The notes under the pieces were generated by a model. The model did not search any database. It worked only from the letters and a program-made list of their open reading frames with translations, and was not told the DNA's origin. This document shows positions 1 through 8,859 of a DNA stretch of 64,000 bases, piece after piece. The position numbers and the translations under genes are program-made. Source of the DNA: JAOXRU01 sp965247735 (lineage in GTDB: Bacteria; Bacteroidota; Bacteroidia; Flavobacteriales; Flavobacteriaceae). Position 1 is the first letter of the stretch. Each line of letters begins with the position of its first letter. The DNA lies in the NCBI GenBank assembly GCA_965247735.1, contig CBDFHN010000002.1, positions 4,464,001 to 4,528,000 of the forward strand, read 5' to 3'.

Positions 1-1050
1 CCTTTATTGGTAAACCAATGGGCTAATGTAGTACGATGGGAAATGAGAACGCGTTTGTTTTTAAGAACAGCTGAGTTTTTATGGCAAGAAGGACATACTG
101 CACATGCTACAGAAAAAGAAGCAGTTGCTGAAGCTGAGCAAATGATGAATGTATATGCCGATTTTGCTGAAGATTTTATGGCTATGCCAGTGATTAAAGG
201 ATTGAAAACAGAAAGTGAACGTTTTGCAGGTGCTTTGGAAACTTATTGTATAGAGGCTCTAATGCAAGATGGTAAAGCATTACAGGCAGGAACATCACAC
301 TTTTTAGGGCAGAACTTTGCTAAGGCATTTGATGTGAAGTTTGCAACCAAAGAAGGCAAGCAAGAGCATGTTTGGGCTACTTCGTGGGGAGTATCTACAC
401 GATTAATGGGTGCATTAGTGATGACGCATAGTGATGATAGTGGATTGGTGTTACCTCCAAAACTAGCACCAATTCAGGTGGTTATTGTTCCTATTTATAA
501 GGGAGAAGAGCAATTAGATGCTATTTCGGAACGTGTAGCTCCTTTGGTAAAAGAATTAAAAGGAAAAGGCATTTCTGTGAAATTTGATAATAGAGATACT
601 TATAAGCCAGGGTGGAAATTTAATGAATATGAGTTAAAGGGAGTTCCAATACGTCTTGCTATTGGGCAACGCGATATGGAAAATGGAACTTTTGAAGTTG
701 CTAGAAGAGATACTAAAGAAAAAGAAACGGTAGCAGCAGATGTGGTCGTAGCAAAAATAGAACAACTATTAATAGATATTCAAGAGAATATTTATAAAAA
801 GGCTGTAGACTATAGAGCATCACATATTACCGAAGTAAATTCTTTTGAAGAATTTAAGGAAGTTTTAGAGACAAAGACAGGTTTTATATCGGCACATTGG
901 GATGGAACAGCCGAAACCGAAGACAAGATAAAAGAATTGACTCAAGCAAGTATTAGGTGTATTCCTATTGATGTTAAAGCAGAAGATGGTGTTTGTGTTT
1001 ACAGCGGAAAACCTTCAAAAAACAGAGTGTTATTTGCAAAAGCATATTAA
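1..1050 (+). CDS. proS: Prolyl-tRNA synthetase, C-terminal part (cut by window start)
   Basis: Charges tRNA-Pro with proline in the cytoplasm. The reading frame is open from base 1, so the 5' end (roughly the first 140 codons of a normal ~490-residue enzyme) lies outside the window. The visible part starts in the class II catalytic core (NQWANVVRWEMRTRLFLRT, then FLWQEGHTAHAT), continues through GTSHFLGQNFAKAF and WGVSTRLMGALVM, then the anticodon-binding domain (APIQVVIVPIYKGE), and ends in the C-terminal extension (GVCVYSGKPSKNRVLFAKAY). This architecture is the archaeal/eukaryal-type ProRS that is usual in Bacteroidota. A TTG at base 7 is not a real start, because the homology continues upstream of it. 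Confidence 0.95.
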   Translation, partial: PLLVNQWANVVRWEMRTRLFLRTAEFLWQEGHTAHATEKEAVAEAEQMMNVYADFAEDFMAMPVIKGLKTESERFAGALETYCIEALMQDGKALQAGTSHFLGQNFAKAFDVKFATKEGKQEHVWATSWGVSTRLMGALVMTHSDDSGLVLPPKLAPIQVVIVPIYKGEEQLDAISERVAPLVKELKGKGISVKFDNRDTYKPGWKFNEYELKGVPIRLAIGQRDMENGTFEVARRDTKEKETVAADVVVAKIEQLLIDIQENIYKKAVDYRASHITEVNSFEEFKEVLETKTGFISAHWDGTAETEDKIKELTQASIRCIPIDVKAEDGVCVYSGKPSKNRVLFAKAY

Positions 1051-1075
1051 TTTTGAAAAAAAAATAGTTTAGCTA

Positions 1076-1105
1076 TTGCGGAAGTGAAAAATAGTTGTAT
1101 TTTTG
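1076..1105 (+). promoter_or_regulatory. Promoter of the tRNA-Glu / rpsT unit
   Basis: A TATTTTTG box at 1098-1105 matches the Bacteroidota -7 consensus TAnnTTTG. A TTG lies 19 bp upstream at 1076-1078, in the place of the -33 element. The first tRNA-Glu begins about 20 bp downstream. Confidence 0.6.
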
Positions 1106-1125
1106 CATCCGCATTACAGAATTAT

Positions 1126-1197
1126 GGTCCGTTCGTCTAGGGGTTAGGACGCCAGGTTTTCATCCTGGTAACAGGGGTTCGATTCCCCTACGGACTA
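1126..1197 (+). tRNA. tRNA-Glu (anticodon TTC), copy 1
   Basis: 72-nt cloverleaf. The acceptor arm GGTCCGT pairs with ACGGACT (one G-U pair), discriminator A. The anticodon stem CCAGG/CCTGG encloses loop TTTTCAT, giving anticodon TTC. The T arm is GGGGTTCGATTCCCC. CCA is not encoded. Confidence 0.97.
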
Positions 1198-1255
1198 CAA
1201 AAGTAAAAAACGTTTGGAGAAAGACGTTACTTCGGTTAAATTTTCTTTGATAATT

Positions 1256-1327
1256 GGTCCGTTCGTCTAGGGGTTAGGACGCCAGGTTTTCATCCTGGTA
1301 ACAGGGGTTCGATTCCCCTACGGACTA
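1256..1327 (+). tRNA. tRNA-Glu (anticodon TTC), copy 2
   Basis: Base-for-base identical to the tRNA at 1126-1197 and separated from it by a 58-bp spacer. No separate TAnnTTTG box is obvious in the spacer, so both copies are probably processed from one precursor that continues into rpsT, 39 bp downstream. Confidence 0.97.
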
Positions 1328-1366
1328 CAAATATTAGTAAGAACAATATTTAAAAAATTAAGCAAA

Positions 1367-1618
1367 ATGGCAAATCATAAGTCAGCATTAAAAAGAATTA
1401 GAAGAAACGAAGTTGCAAGACTACGTAACAAATATCAACACAAAACAACTCGTAACGCCATTAAGACGTTAAGAGGAGAAGAGGATAAAACTGCAGCACA
1501 GGCTTTATTGCCAGCGGTTGTCGGAATGATCGATAAGTTGGCAAAAAGAAATATTATTCATAATAATAAAGCTGCTAACTTAAAAAGCGGTTTAATGAAA
1601 AGAATTGCTGCTTTATAA
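1367..1618 (+). CDS. rpsT: 30S ribosomal protein S20
   Basis: Primary binder of 16S rRNA in the small subunit. The 83-residue product is very basic and begins MANHKSALKRIRRNEVARLR, the S20 signature. It ends in the helical hairpin IIHNNKAANLKSGLMKRIAAL. Length and charge are normal for the family. The ATG start is 39 bp after the second tRNA-Glu, and a strong intrinsic terminator follows, so tRNA-Glu, tRNA-Glu and rpsT look like one transcription unit. This gives a simple way to match tRNA and ribosomal protein output, although that regulatory link is inferred. Confidence 0.97.
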   Translation: MANHKSALKRIRRNEVARLRNKYQHKTTRNAIKTLRGEEDKTAAQALLPAVVGMIDKLAKRNIIHNNKAANLKSGLMKRIAAL

Positions 1619-1647
1619 GAAATTATTTAGCTTGAGAACCTAAATGA

Positions 1648-1682
1648 AAGCCTTGATTGTGTAAAACAATCAAGGCTTTTTT
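1648..1682 (+). terminator. Intrinsic terminator after rpsT
   Basis: Perfect 11-bp stem GCCTTGATTGT / ACAATCAAGGC with a 5-nt loop, followed by TTTTTT. Confidence 0.9.
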
Positions 1683-1777
1683 GCGTTATATATTCGTTAT
1701 TTTTAAGATTCCTGCTGCTTTGTTTCTGTGCTTTCTTTTTAATTCATATTTTTGAATAAAATATCGTGCAAGCACCT

Positions 1778-2599
1778 ATGAACACAAAAACTACAACAGA
1801 ATCATCTTCTGACTATAATCATCTGGAGCAGATGAGTACTTTAGAGTTACTGACTAATATCAATAATGAAGATAAAAAAGTACCATATGCTATTGAAAAA
1901 GTAATTCCTGAGATTATGGAATTGGTAGATGTTGTTCATGCAAAAATGAGTGCTGGTGGCCGTCTTTTTTATATTGGAGCTGGTACTAGTGGTAGGCTTG
2001 GTGTTTTAGATGCTTCGGAATGTCCGCCTACTTTTGGAGTTCCAGATACTCAAGTGATTGGACTTATTGCCGGAGGAGATGGTGCGCTTAGGAAAGCAGT
2101 AGAGAATGCTGAAGACGATACTACATTAGCATGGAAAGATTTACAAGACTATACAATAACTGATAAAGATGTATTAGTTGGTATTGCCGCATCTGGTACT
2201 ACACCTTATGTTATTGGTGGAGTGCAAGAAGCTAGAAAAAATGGTATTGTTACAGGTTGTGTTACCTGTAATGATAATAGTCCCTTGGCTAAAGAAGTGG
2301 ATTTGCCTATAGCAATTGTGTCAGGTCCTGAGTTTCTAACAGGAAGTACCCGTATGAAAGCTGGAACTGCTCAGAAGCTGGTGCTTAATATGATTACTAC
2401 TTCGGTAATGATTAAACTTGGCAAGGTAAAAGGGAACAAAATGGTTAATATGCAACTTTCTAATAAGAAGTTGGTAAATCGTGGAATAACAATGCTTATG
2501 GACGAATTACTGATTGAAGAAGAATTGGCAACATATTTATTAACTAAATACGAAAGTGTTCAAAAGGCAATTGTAGCGTTTAGAAATACGGTAAAATAA
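1778..2599 (+). CDS. murQ: N-acetylmuramic acid 6-phosphate etherase
   Basis: Cleaves the lactyl ether of MurNAc-6-phosphate to give GlcNAc-6-phosphate and D-lactate during cell-wall recycling. The 273-residue product has a single SIS domain. It carries the family signatures YIGAGTSGRLGVLDASECPP (about residues 65-84) and GSTRMKAGTAQKLVLNMI (about 190-207). The ATG at 1778 is preferred over an in-frame GTG four codons upstream, because the protein then begins MNTKTTTESS like its homologues. anmK begins one base after the stop, so the two are clearly co-transcribed. Slightly shorter than the 298-residue E. coli enzyme, as is common in Bacteroidota. Confidence 0.95.
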   Translation: MNTKTTTESSSDYNHLEQMSTLELLTNINNEDKKVPYAIEKVIPEIMELVDVVHAKMSAGGRLFYIGAGTSGRLGVLDASECPPTFGVPDTQVIGLIAGGDGALRKAVENAEDDTTLAWKDLQDYTITDKDVLVGIAASGTTPYVIGGVQEARKNGIVTGCVTCNDNSPLAKEVDLPIAIVSGPEFLTGSTRMKAGTAQKLVLNMITTSVMIKLGKVKGNKMVNMQLSNKKLVNRGITMLMDELLIEEELATYLLTKYESVQKAIVAFRNTVK

Positions 2600-2600
2600 C

Positions 2601-3662
2601 ATGTCGGTTTCTAAAAATTGCATTGGTGTAATGAGCGGCACTTCTTTGGATGGAATAGATATTGCCTACGTGCAATTTGCTAACGAAGAAAAATTATCGT
2701 TTACAATTGTAGTTGCAGAGACCATTGCATATACATCAACATGGAAAAACCGATTAAAAGATGGGTTTCATTGTACAGCTGAAGCGTTAACCAAATTAGA
2801 TGCTGATTATGGTGTTTTTTTAGGAAATACTATTCAAGCATTTATTGAAAAACATACTATAAAAGAGCTGGATTTAATTGCTTCTCATGGGCATACCATT
2901 TTTCATAATCCAAAAGAGCATTATACATTACAGATAGGTAATGGCCCACAAATTTGTGCTATTACTGACATCAAAACAATATGTGATTTTAGAGTTCAAG
3001 ATATTGCTTTGGGAGGGCAAGGAGCACCATTGGTTCCTGTTGGAGATTCACTTTTGTTTTCTGATTATGATTTTTGCTTAAATATTGGAGGTTTTGCTAA
3101 TGTTTCTTCTTTTAGTGGTGAACATAGAGAGGCTTATGATATTTGTCCAACTAATATTGTACTTAATGTATATGCAAACCAATTAGGCTTGGAATATGAT
3201 GATAAAGGTGCAATTGCAGCTTCTGGAACTGTAAATAAGGCCTTGCTTGAAGAGTTAAATGCGATTTCGTTTTATAAAGAAGCAGTACCAAAATCTTTAG
3301 GTTATGAATTTGTACTAGCTACCGTTTTCCCAATCATAGAAAAAAGTAAAAGTAGTGTTAACGATATCCTTAGAACATTTGTGGAGCATATGGCGATACA
3401 AATAGCTGCAGTATTACCTTCTGATGCTTCAAAAACAATGTTGATTACTGGAGGTGGAGCTTACAACGATTTTTTTATGGAACGCCTAAAAGCGTATAGT
3501 CAGATAGCAATTGTGATACCTTCTGATGCTATTATTAATTATAAAGAAGCGTTGATATTTGCTTTGTTAGGCCATTTAAAAGAGGAAAATCGTACTAATT
3601 GTTTGGCAAGTGTTACTGGAGCTAGTAGGGATCATAGCAGCGGTATTGTTTATAATTCTTAG
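2601..3662 (+). CDS. anmK: Anhydro-N-acetylmuramic acid kinase
   Basis: Opens and phosphorylates 1,6-anhydro-MurNAc to MurNAc-6-phosphate, the substrate of the upstream murQ. The 353-residue ASKHA-fold kinase starts CIGVMSGTSLDGIDIAYVQF (phosphate loop). It contains IASHGHTIFHNP, GGQGAPLVPVGDSLLF and NIGGFANVS in the family order, and a late ITGGGAYNDFFMERL motif. Length matches other Bacteroidota AnmK proteins. The ATG follows the murQ TAA by one base, and the next gene starts 7 bp after its stop, so the three genes form a tight operon. Confidence 0.95.
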   Translation: MSVSKNCIGVMSGTSLDGIDIAYVQFANEEKLSFTIVVAETIAYTSTWKNRLKDGFHCTAEALTKLDADYGVFLGNTIQAFIEKHTIKELDLIASHGHTIFHNPKEHYTLQIGNGPQICAITDIKTICDFRVQDIALGGQGAPLVPVGDSLLFSDYDFCLNIGGFANVSSFSGEHREAYDICPTNIVLNVYANQLGLEYDDKGAIAASGTVNKALLEELNAISFYKEAVPKSLGYEFVLATVFPIIEKSKSSVNDILRTFVEHMAIQIAAVLPSDASKTMLITGGGAYNDFFMERLKAYSQIAIVIPSDAIINYKEALIFALLGHLKEENRTNCLASVTGASRDHSSGIVYNS

Positions 3663-3669
3663 AAAAAAT

Positions 3670-6576
3670 ATGGAGTCAGTAGTATTGGATTTTAATAGTT
3701 TAAGAAATAATATAGCAGGAGAGCTTTTTACAGACGACTTGCATAAAAGTATCTATGCAACAGATGCTTCAGTGTATCGAATGATTCCGTTGGGGGTTTG
3801 TTATCCTAAAAGCAATAATGATCTTAAGTTGCTTGTTGCTTTTGCTCAAGAAAATAAGATAACACTTATTCCAAGAACAGCAGGGACTTCATTAGCAGGA
3901 CAATGTGTTGGCGAAGGGCTAGTGGTCGATGTTTCTAAATATTTCACGGAAATTATTTCACTTGACGAAACCAAAAAAACGATAACGGTTCAGCCAGGAG
4001 TTATCAGAGATGAGCTAAACAGGTATTTGAAATCTTATGGACTGTTTTTTGGTCCTAATACTTCTACAAGTAACCGATGTATGGTTGGTGGAATGGTCGG
4101 AAATAACTCGTCAGGAACCACTTCAATAAAATTTGGAGTTACCAGAGATAAGGTTGTTGCTTTGGATGTGATTTTAAGTGATGGTGCTGAGGTTTCTTTT
4201 GCATCAATTGATAAAAAAACGTTTGAAGAAAAAAGAAAAGGGGATGATTTAGAGTCAAAAATATATCAATCTATATATAATGAATTGTCAAATGTAGAAA
4301 CCCAGCAAGAAATTAATGCTGAGTTTCCTGATAAAAGCATTCATAGACGAAATAATGGTTATGCCGTAGATGCATTACTGTCATATTCAGAATTTGGTGG
4401 TACTGATGATACCATTAATATTGCGAGTTTACTAACAGGTAGTGAAGGTACACTAGCGTTAACTACAGCAATTACATTGCAATTGGATGAATTACCACCT
4501 GCTAAAAATGTAATGGTAGCGGCGCATTTTAATAGTATTCAAGAAAGTTTAGAAGCGGTAGTGATTGCAATGAAACACAATCTATATACTTGTGAATTGA
4601 TGGATAAAACCATCTTGGATTGTACTAAAGATAATAGAGCACAAGCACAAAACAGATTTTTTATAGAAGAAGATCCTGCTGCAATTTTAATGCTTGAAAT
4701 TTGTACAAATGATGACACTATTTCAGAAAAGTTAGCTGATGCTTTGGTAGAAGATTTAAAAGCTAAAGGTTTTGGTTATGCCTATCCTAAGCTTTTTAAT
4801 GAAGATATTAATAAGGCACTAGAATTAAGAAAAGCAGGCTTAGGCTTGCTAGGAAATATTATTGGAGATGATAAGGCGGTGGCTTGTATTGAAGATACAG
4901 CAGTGCAAGTACAAGATTTGCCTAATTATATTGGGGAATTTACAAAAATGATGACCGAATTTGGACAGGAAGCAGTGTATTATGCGCACGCCGGAGCTGG
5001 AGAAATCCATTTACGTCCAATATTAAACCTTAAAAAAGAAAAAGATGTAGTGCTTTTTAGGGAAATTACAACCAAAACAGCACATTTAGTAAAAAAATAC
5101 GGCGGTTCTTTTAGTGGGGAACACGGGGATGGTATTGTAAGAGCAGAGTTTATTCCGTTAATGATTGGTGATAAAAACTACCAATTGATCAAACGTATAA
5201 AACATGTTTTTGATGCCAATTCAATATTTAATAAAGGAAAAATTACCGATCCTTTTCCAATGGATCAGGCCTTAAGATTTGTTCCTGACAGGCAAGAACC
5301 CGAGGTAGACACGATACTAGATTTTTCGGATAGCCTAGGGATTCTAAGAGCAACAGAAAAGTGTAACGGATCTGGTGATTGTCGGAAGCTACCTGATGCT
5401 GGAGGTACTTTATGTCCGAGTTATAGAGCAACTAGAAACGAAAAAGATACTACTAGGGCTAGAGCAAATGCGTTACGCGAATATTTGACCAATTCTAACA
5501 AGGATAACAAGTTTAATCATCAAGAATTGTATGATGTTTTTGATTTGTGTCTCAGTTGCAAGGCTTGTGCTAGTGAATGCCCTAGTAATGTAGATGTGGC
5601 AAATTTAAAGGCAGAGTTTCTTTACCAATACTATAAAACTAATCCTGTACCATTTAGAAGCAAAATGATGGCTGCTAATGCCAAATGGAATAAGTTGGGC
5701 AGTATAACACCTAGATTTAGCAATTTTATGCTTAAAAGCAATGTGGTAAAGAATTTTATGGGCATTGCCAAGGAAAGAAGTATTCCGAAGTTAGCCAATA
5801 CTACGGTTTTTAAATGGTATAAAAAGCAGCGGTTTCAACCAGAAGGAACAAAAGGAATATTATATCTTTTTGTAGATGAGTTTACAAATTATTATGATGC
5901 TAATGTTGGAATTGATACTATAGAGTTATTGACCAAGCTTGGATATGAAGTAAAAATTACAAAGCATAGGGAGAGTGGAAGAGGATATCTTTCTAAGGGA
6001 TTATTGGATGAAGCTAAAGAATTGGCAAATTTTAATGTGAATCATTTTAAAACATTGATTTCGGAAACTAGTCCATTGGTCGGGATTGAGCCTTCGGCAA
6101 TTCTAACATTTAAAGACGAATATTTACGTCTGGCTGATGATAAAGAAGCAGCAAGAGCAATATCGGCACATACCTTTACTATTGAAGAGTTTATTGCTAA
6201 GGAGATAGCGACAGGGAATATTAGTAGTGCTAGTTTTACCAATACTAGTAATTTAGTAAAGGTTCATGGACATTGCCATCAAAAATCTATGGGAACTATG
6301 CTTCCTGTTCAGCAAATGTTATCCTTACCAGAAAATTATAATGTAACCATTATCAATTCGGGATGTTGTGGTATGGCAGGTTCTTTTGGTTATGAAAAGG
6401 AACATTATAAAGTAAGTATGCAAGTAGGTGAGGATACTCTTTTTCCAAAAATCCGAAAAACAGAAGCCAGCACATTAATTGCAGCTTCGGGTACTAGTTG
6501 TAGACATCAAATTAAAGATGGTGCTTCTAGAGATTCTCAGCATCCTGTGAGTATCTTGCGAAAAGCTTTGTTGTAG
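3670..6576 (+). CDS. FAD-linked oxidase fused to Fe-S/CCG subunit (D-lactate or D-2-hydroxyacid dehydrogenase type)
   Basis: Predicted 968-residue flavin/iron-sulfur dehydrogenase of the GlcD-GlcF fusion type (YdiJ-like). An N-terminal FAD_binding_4 domain carries IPRTAGTSLAGQCVGEG and GPNTSTSNRCMVGGMVGNNS. A FAD-oxidase C domain follows, ending near GGSFSGEHGDGIVRAEF. Next come two cysteine clusters, CNGSGDCRK and CLSCKACASECP, for 4Fe-4S binding, and a C-terminal CCG-type domain with HGHCHQKS and INSGCCGMAGSFG. The ATG at 3670 is chosen because longer in-frame starts lie inside anmK. Family members oxidise D-lactate, glycolate or D-2-hydroxyglutarate. Its position 7 bp after murQ-anmK favours D-lactate, the by-product of MurQ; this substrate is inferred. 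Confidence 0.85.
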   Translation: MESVVLDFNSLRNNIAGELFTDDLHKSIYATDASVYRMIPLGVCYPKSNNDLKLLVAFAQENKITLIPRTAGTSLAGQCVGEGLVVDVSKYFTEIISLDETKKTITVQPGVIRDELNRYLKSYGLFFGPNTSTSNRCMVGGMVGNNSSGTTSIKFGVTRDKVVALDVILSDGAEVSFASIDKKTFEEKRKGDDLESKIYQSIYNELSNVETQQEINAEFPDKSIHRRNNGYAVDALLSYSEFGGTDDTINIASLLTGSEGTLALTTAITLQLDELPPAKNVMVAAHFNSIQESLEAVVIAMKHNLYTCELMDKTILDCTKDNRAQAQNRFFIEEDPAAILMLEICTNDDTISEKLADALVEDLKAKGFGYAYPKLFNEDINKALELRKAGLGLLGNIIGDDKAVACIEDTAVQVQDLPNYIGEFTKMMTEFGQEAVYYAHAGAGEIHLRPILNLKKEKDVVLFREITTKTAHLVKKYGGSFSGEHGDGIVRAEFIPLMIGDKNYQLIKRIKHVFDANSIFNKGKITDPFPMDQALRFVPDRQEPEVDTILDFSDSLGILRATEKCNGSGDCRKLPDAGGTLCPSYRATRNEKDTTRARANALREYLTNSNKDNKFNHQELYDVFDLCLSCKACASECPSNVDVANLKAEFLYQYYKTNPVPFRSKMMAANAKWNKLGSITPRFSNFMLKSNVVKNFMGIAKERSIPKLANTTVFKWYKKQRFQPEGTKGILYLFVDEFTNYYDANVGIDTIELLTKLGYEVKITKHRESGRGYLSKGLLDEAKELANFNVNHFKTLISETSPLVGIEPSAILTFKDEYLRLADDKEAARAISAHTFTIEEFIAKEIATGNISSASFTNTSNLVKVHGHCHQKSMGTMLPVQQMLSLPENYNVTIINSGCCGMAGSFGYEKEHYKVSMQVGEDTLFPKIRKTEASTLIAASGTSCRHQIKDGASRDSQHPVSILRKALL

Positions 6577-6665
6577 TACGATATTGATTTTTTTATAGGT
6601 GAGTACAGTATGCGTTACAGATATATTTGTTGTTGGCGGATTATAAGTTAAGGTTGGCTGGTATT

Positions 6666-6727
6666 GCTTGAGGGATAGGAGCAAGCTACTGTGTAGCGCA
6701 GATAGCCCGACCCAGAGGGGCACGCCC
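6666..6727 (-). repeat. Intergenic GC-rich structured element of the flavobacterial type
   Basis: A GC-rich island inside an AT-rich 336-bp gap (6577-6912). Read on the minus strand it runs from GGGCGTGCCCC through GGGTCGGGCTATCTGCGC to TCCTATCCCTC and holds a small hairpin GCTAC-TGT-GTAGC. From memory, elements with the same ends recur in intergenic positions of many Flavobacteriaceae; I cannot check this here. No gene is credible in the rest of the gap. Confidence 0.5.
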
Positions 6728-6912
6728 AAATTAAAAAATAACTCATAAGTACAGCGGTTATTTGTCTTCGATTTATTTTATTTTGAATTTAAAAAGCTAG
6801 ATCTTTTTATTTTTTCCTTAGTTTATTCTAGTAATTCCTGCGTTCATTATTTATTGTTTTTTCAAGATGTTATGTTGAGGTACTATTGTATCAAATTATA
6901 AAATCAATCATC

Positions 6913-7653
6913 ATGAAAAAACAGAATAAAGAATTAGTATTTTTAAGATCATTTGCCATTGCAACTGTAGTCGGATTATTTGCACTAGTAACTTTTGCTT
7001 TTAAAACAAGTGGAAACGAAAAATTTGGAACTATAGATGTAGAGCGTATTAATATTGTTGAGGCAGATGGAACTGTGAAAATGGTAATAACTAATGTGGG
7101 AAAATTTCCGAATGGGGAAGAGGTTATTAATGATAGAGCAGTAAATAAAAAACGTAAAAAAAGGGCTGGAATGATCTTTTTTAATGAAGATGGAATCGAA
7201 TGTGGAGGTTTTATCTACGATGGTCGTAAAAAGAAAGATGGACATAGTGCTGGGCTTTCTTTAACTTTTGATAAATATGATGGCGATCAAGTAATGCAAT
7301 TATTAACTACCGATGCTAAAAAGAAAGGTAAGCGCAAAACGATGAGTGCATTAACATTTTATGATAGACCAGAACATGAAACGCAAGATGGGATTACCAA
7401 AATATGGGATGAGTTGGATACCATTTCTGATAGAACGTTATGGAAGAAAAAGTATAAAGAATATGTAGATAAGGGTTTGATAGGAACAAGTACTAGAATA
7501 AAGTTAGGGCAGATTCCTAATGAAAATAATGGTTTGTTTTTATATGGGAAAGATGGAAAATTAAGAGCTATGTTTTATGTAGATAAGGATAATAAAGCAA
7601 AATTAGAGACTTTTGATGGGAAAGGAAATAAAGTAAGTACTTGGCCTAAATAA
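6913..7653 (+). CDS. Membrane-anchored protein of unknown function
   Basis: 246 residues. A short basic start (MKKQNKELVFLRSFAI) leads into one hydrophobic segment (about residues 14-32) with no clear cleavage or lipobox motif, so it is probably a signal anchor with the rest in the periplasm. The remainder is lysine- and glycine-rich and contains the phrase FGTIDVERINIVEADGTVKM near residue 40 and a related phrase late in the protein (LFLYGKDGKLRAMFYVDKDN). This suggests beta-strand repeats. The ATG at 6913 is chosen over a TTG nine codons upstream. It stands alone and is followed by a strong terminator. I do not recognise a functional family. Confidence 0.8.
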   Translation: MKKQNKELVFLRSFAIATVVGLFALVTFAFKTSGNEKFGTIDVERINIVEADGTVKMVITNVGKFPNGEEVINDRAVNKKRKKRAGMIFFNEDGIECGGFIYDGRKKKDGHSAGLSLTFDKYDGDQVMQLLTTDAKKKGKRKTMSALTFYDRPEHETQDGITKIWDELDTISDRTLWKKKYKEYVDKGLIGTSTRIKLGQIPNENNGLFLYGKDGKLRAMFYVDKDNKAKLETFDGKGNKVSTWPK

Positions 7654-7676
7654 TTAAATGTAAATTAAAAATAAAA

Positions 7677-7715
7677 ACATCCATGAGACATTTTATCTTT
7701 CTCATGGATGTTTGT
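7677..7715 (+). terminator. Intrinsic terminator
   Basis: Perfect 12-bp stem ACATCCATGAGA / TCTCATGGATGT (7677-7688 with 7700-7711) followed by TTGTT. Confidence 0.85.
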
Positions 7716-7812
7716 TATATTACTCCAATGTCTTGAAAAATATGTTTTTTGTTTGAAAGAATAATTAGTACTAAGGGAGTACAACTAACTAAATAAAACG
7801 ATACAGGCTATT

Positions 7813-8859
7813 ATGAAAAAAATATTTAACTACTTGCAGATAGATAAGTATTTTACCCTGTTTATAGGACTCCTTTGTTATTTGTTGGTTATTAAGAGTA
7901 GAATGGGAGCAGGTCAAAAAATTTCTCATATTTTTTTGCCAGACGCCCCTATTTCGCTGTTTGTTGGTGCTTTTATTATTATGTTATTGATAAAAACAAC
8001 AATAAATTATTGGAGTAAAAAAGGGGGAAAAGTTTTAGAGACAACAAAAGTATATTTAAAGTATTTTGCTCTTTCTTTTGTGTTTTATATTGTATTGTCG
8101 AATCTAATGGGCTTGTTGTTGGCTGTGATTTTTGATACATTCTCTAGAAATTTTAATATAAAAACACTATTGCTAAACAATATTTCTTCAAGTGTAAACT
8201 TTTTGTTGTTTGGTTGCTTGTATCTTTCTTATTTATATACAAAGGAAAATATAAAACAACGTGTATTGCTTAGTCAGCAAGAGAAAGCTATGGCAAATAG
8301 TAAGGTGCAGCAATTGAAATCGCAGTTGAATCCACATTTTTTGTTTAATAATTTAAATACTTTAGATCAGCTTATAGAAGAGGATAAAGAGGAGGCGAGC
8401 GATTTTTTGAATCATTTTGCAGAGTTGTATCGCTATGCTTTGGTAACGTCAGAAAAGAAACTGGTACCACTACAGGATGAATTAGATTTCGTGAAAGGCT
8501 ACTTTAAGTTAATGGAACATAAGTATAAGGATTGTTACCGATTAGAGATTAATCAAGAAAAAGTTTTTACTGCTAAATTTGTGCCCCCATTTTGTTTGCA
8601 GCTTTTGGTAGAGAATGCAATAGATCATAATTTAGGAACGCTAGAAAATCCTGTATATATTCTAATAGAAATTAATGATGTTATTCAGGTAAAAAACAAT
8701 AAATTGATTCCAAAACACAAAAAAAAATCAGCAGGAATTGCATTAAAAAACTTATCAGATCAGTTTTTATTGTTATGTGGAACTGTGATTACAATAGAAG
8801 AAAGCGATGTTGATTTTAAGGTTATATTACCATTAATAAATACAAATACCAATGTATAA
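7813..8859 (+). CDS. Sensor histidine kinase, LytS/YehU type
   Basis: 348-residue membrane kinase that should phosphorylate the response regulator encoded immediately downstream. About four transmembrane segments fill residues 10-145. A short coiled linker follows, then the His_kinase motif SQLNPHFLFNNLNTLDQLI (about residues 172-190, His in NPHFLFNN being the phospho-acceptor). The C-terminal ATPase domain contains PPFCLQLLVENAIDHN and is short, with its glycine box reduced to SAGIALKNLSDQF. There is no recognisable extracellular sensor domain, so the signal is likely membrane-borne. The stop codon overlaps the regulator start by 8 bases, which implies translational coupling. Confidence 0.92.
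   Translation: MKKIFNYLQIDKYFTLFIGLLCYLLVIKSRMGAGQKISHIFLPDAPISLFVGAFIIMLLIKTTINYWSKKGGKVLETTKVYLKYFALSFVFYIVLSNLMGLLLAVIFDTFSRNFNIKTLLLNNISSSVNFLLFGCLYLSYLYTKENIKQRVLLSQQEKAMANSKVQQLKSQLNPHFLFNNLNTLDQLIEEDKEEASDFLNHFAELYRYALVTSEKKLVPLQDELDFVKGYFKLMEHKYKDCYRLEINQEKVFTAKFVPPFCLQLLVENAIDHNLGTLENPVYILIEINDVIQVKNNKLIPKHKKKSAGIALKNLSDQFLLLCGTVITIEESDVDFKVILPLINTNTNV

Noticed and set aside
3610..3669. Upstream start for the FAD dehydrogenase inside anmK
   Set aside because: It would add a hydrophobic stretch that is only anmK sequence in another frame; the ATG at 3670 gives the normal family start.
6475..6729. Minus-strand open frame of 84 codons
   Set aside because: Overlaps the end of the FAD dehydrogenase gene and the GC-rich intergenic element; composition is not gene-like.
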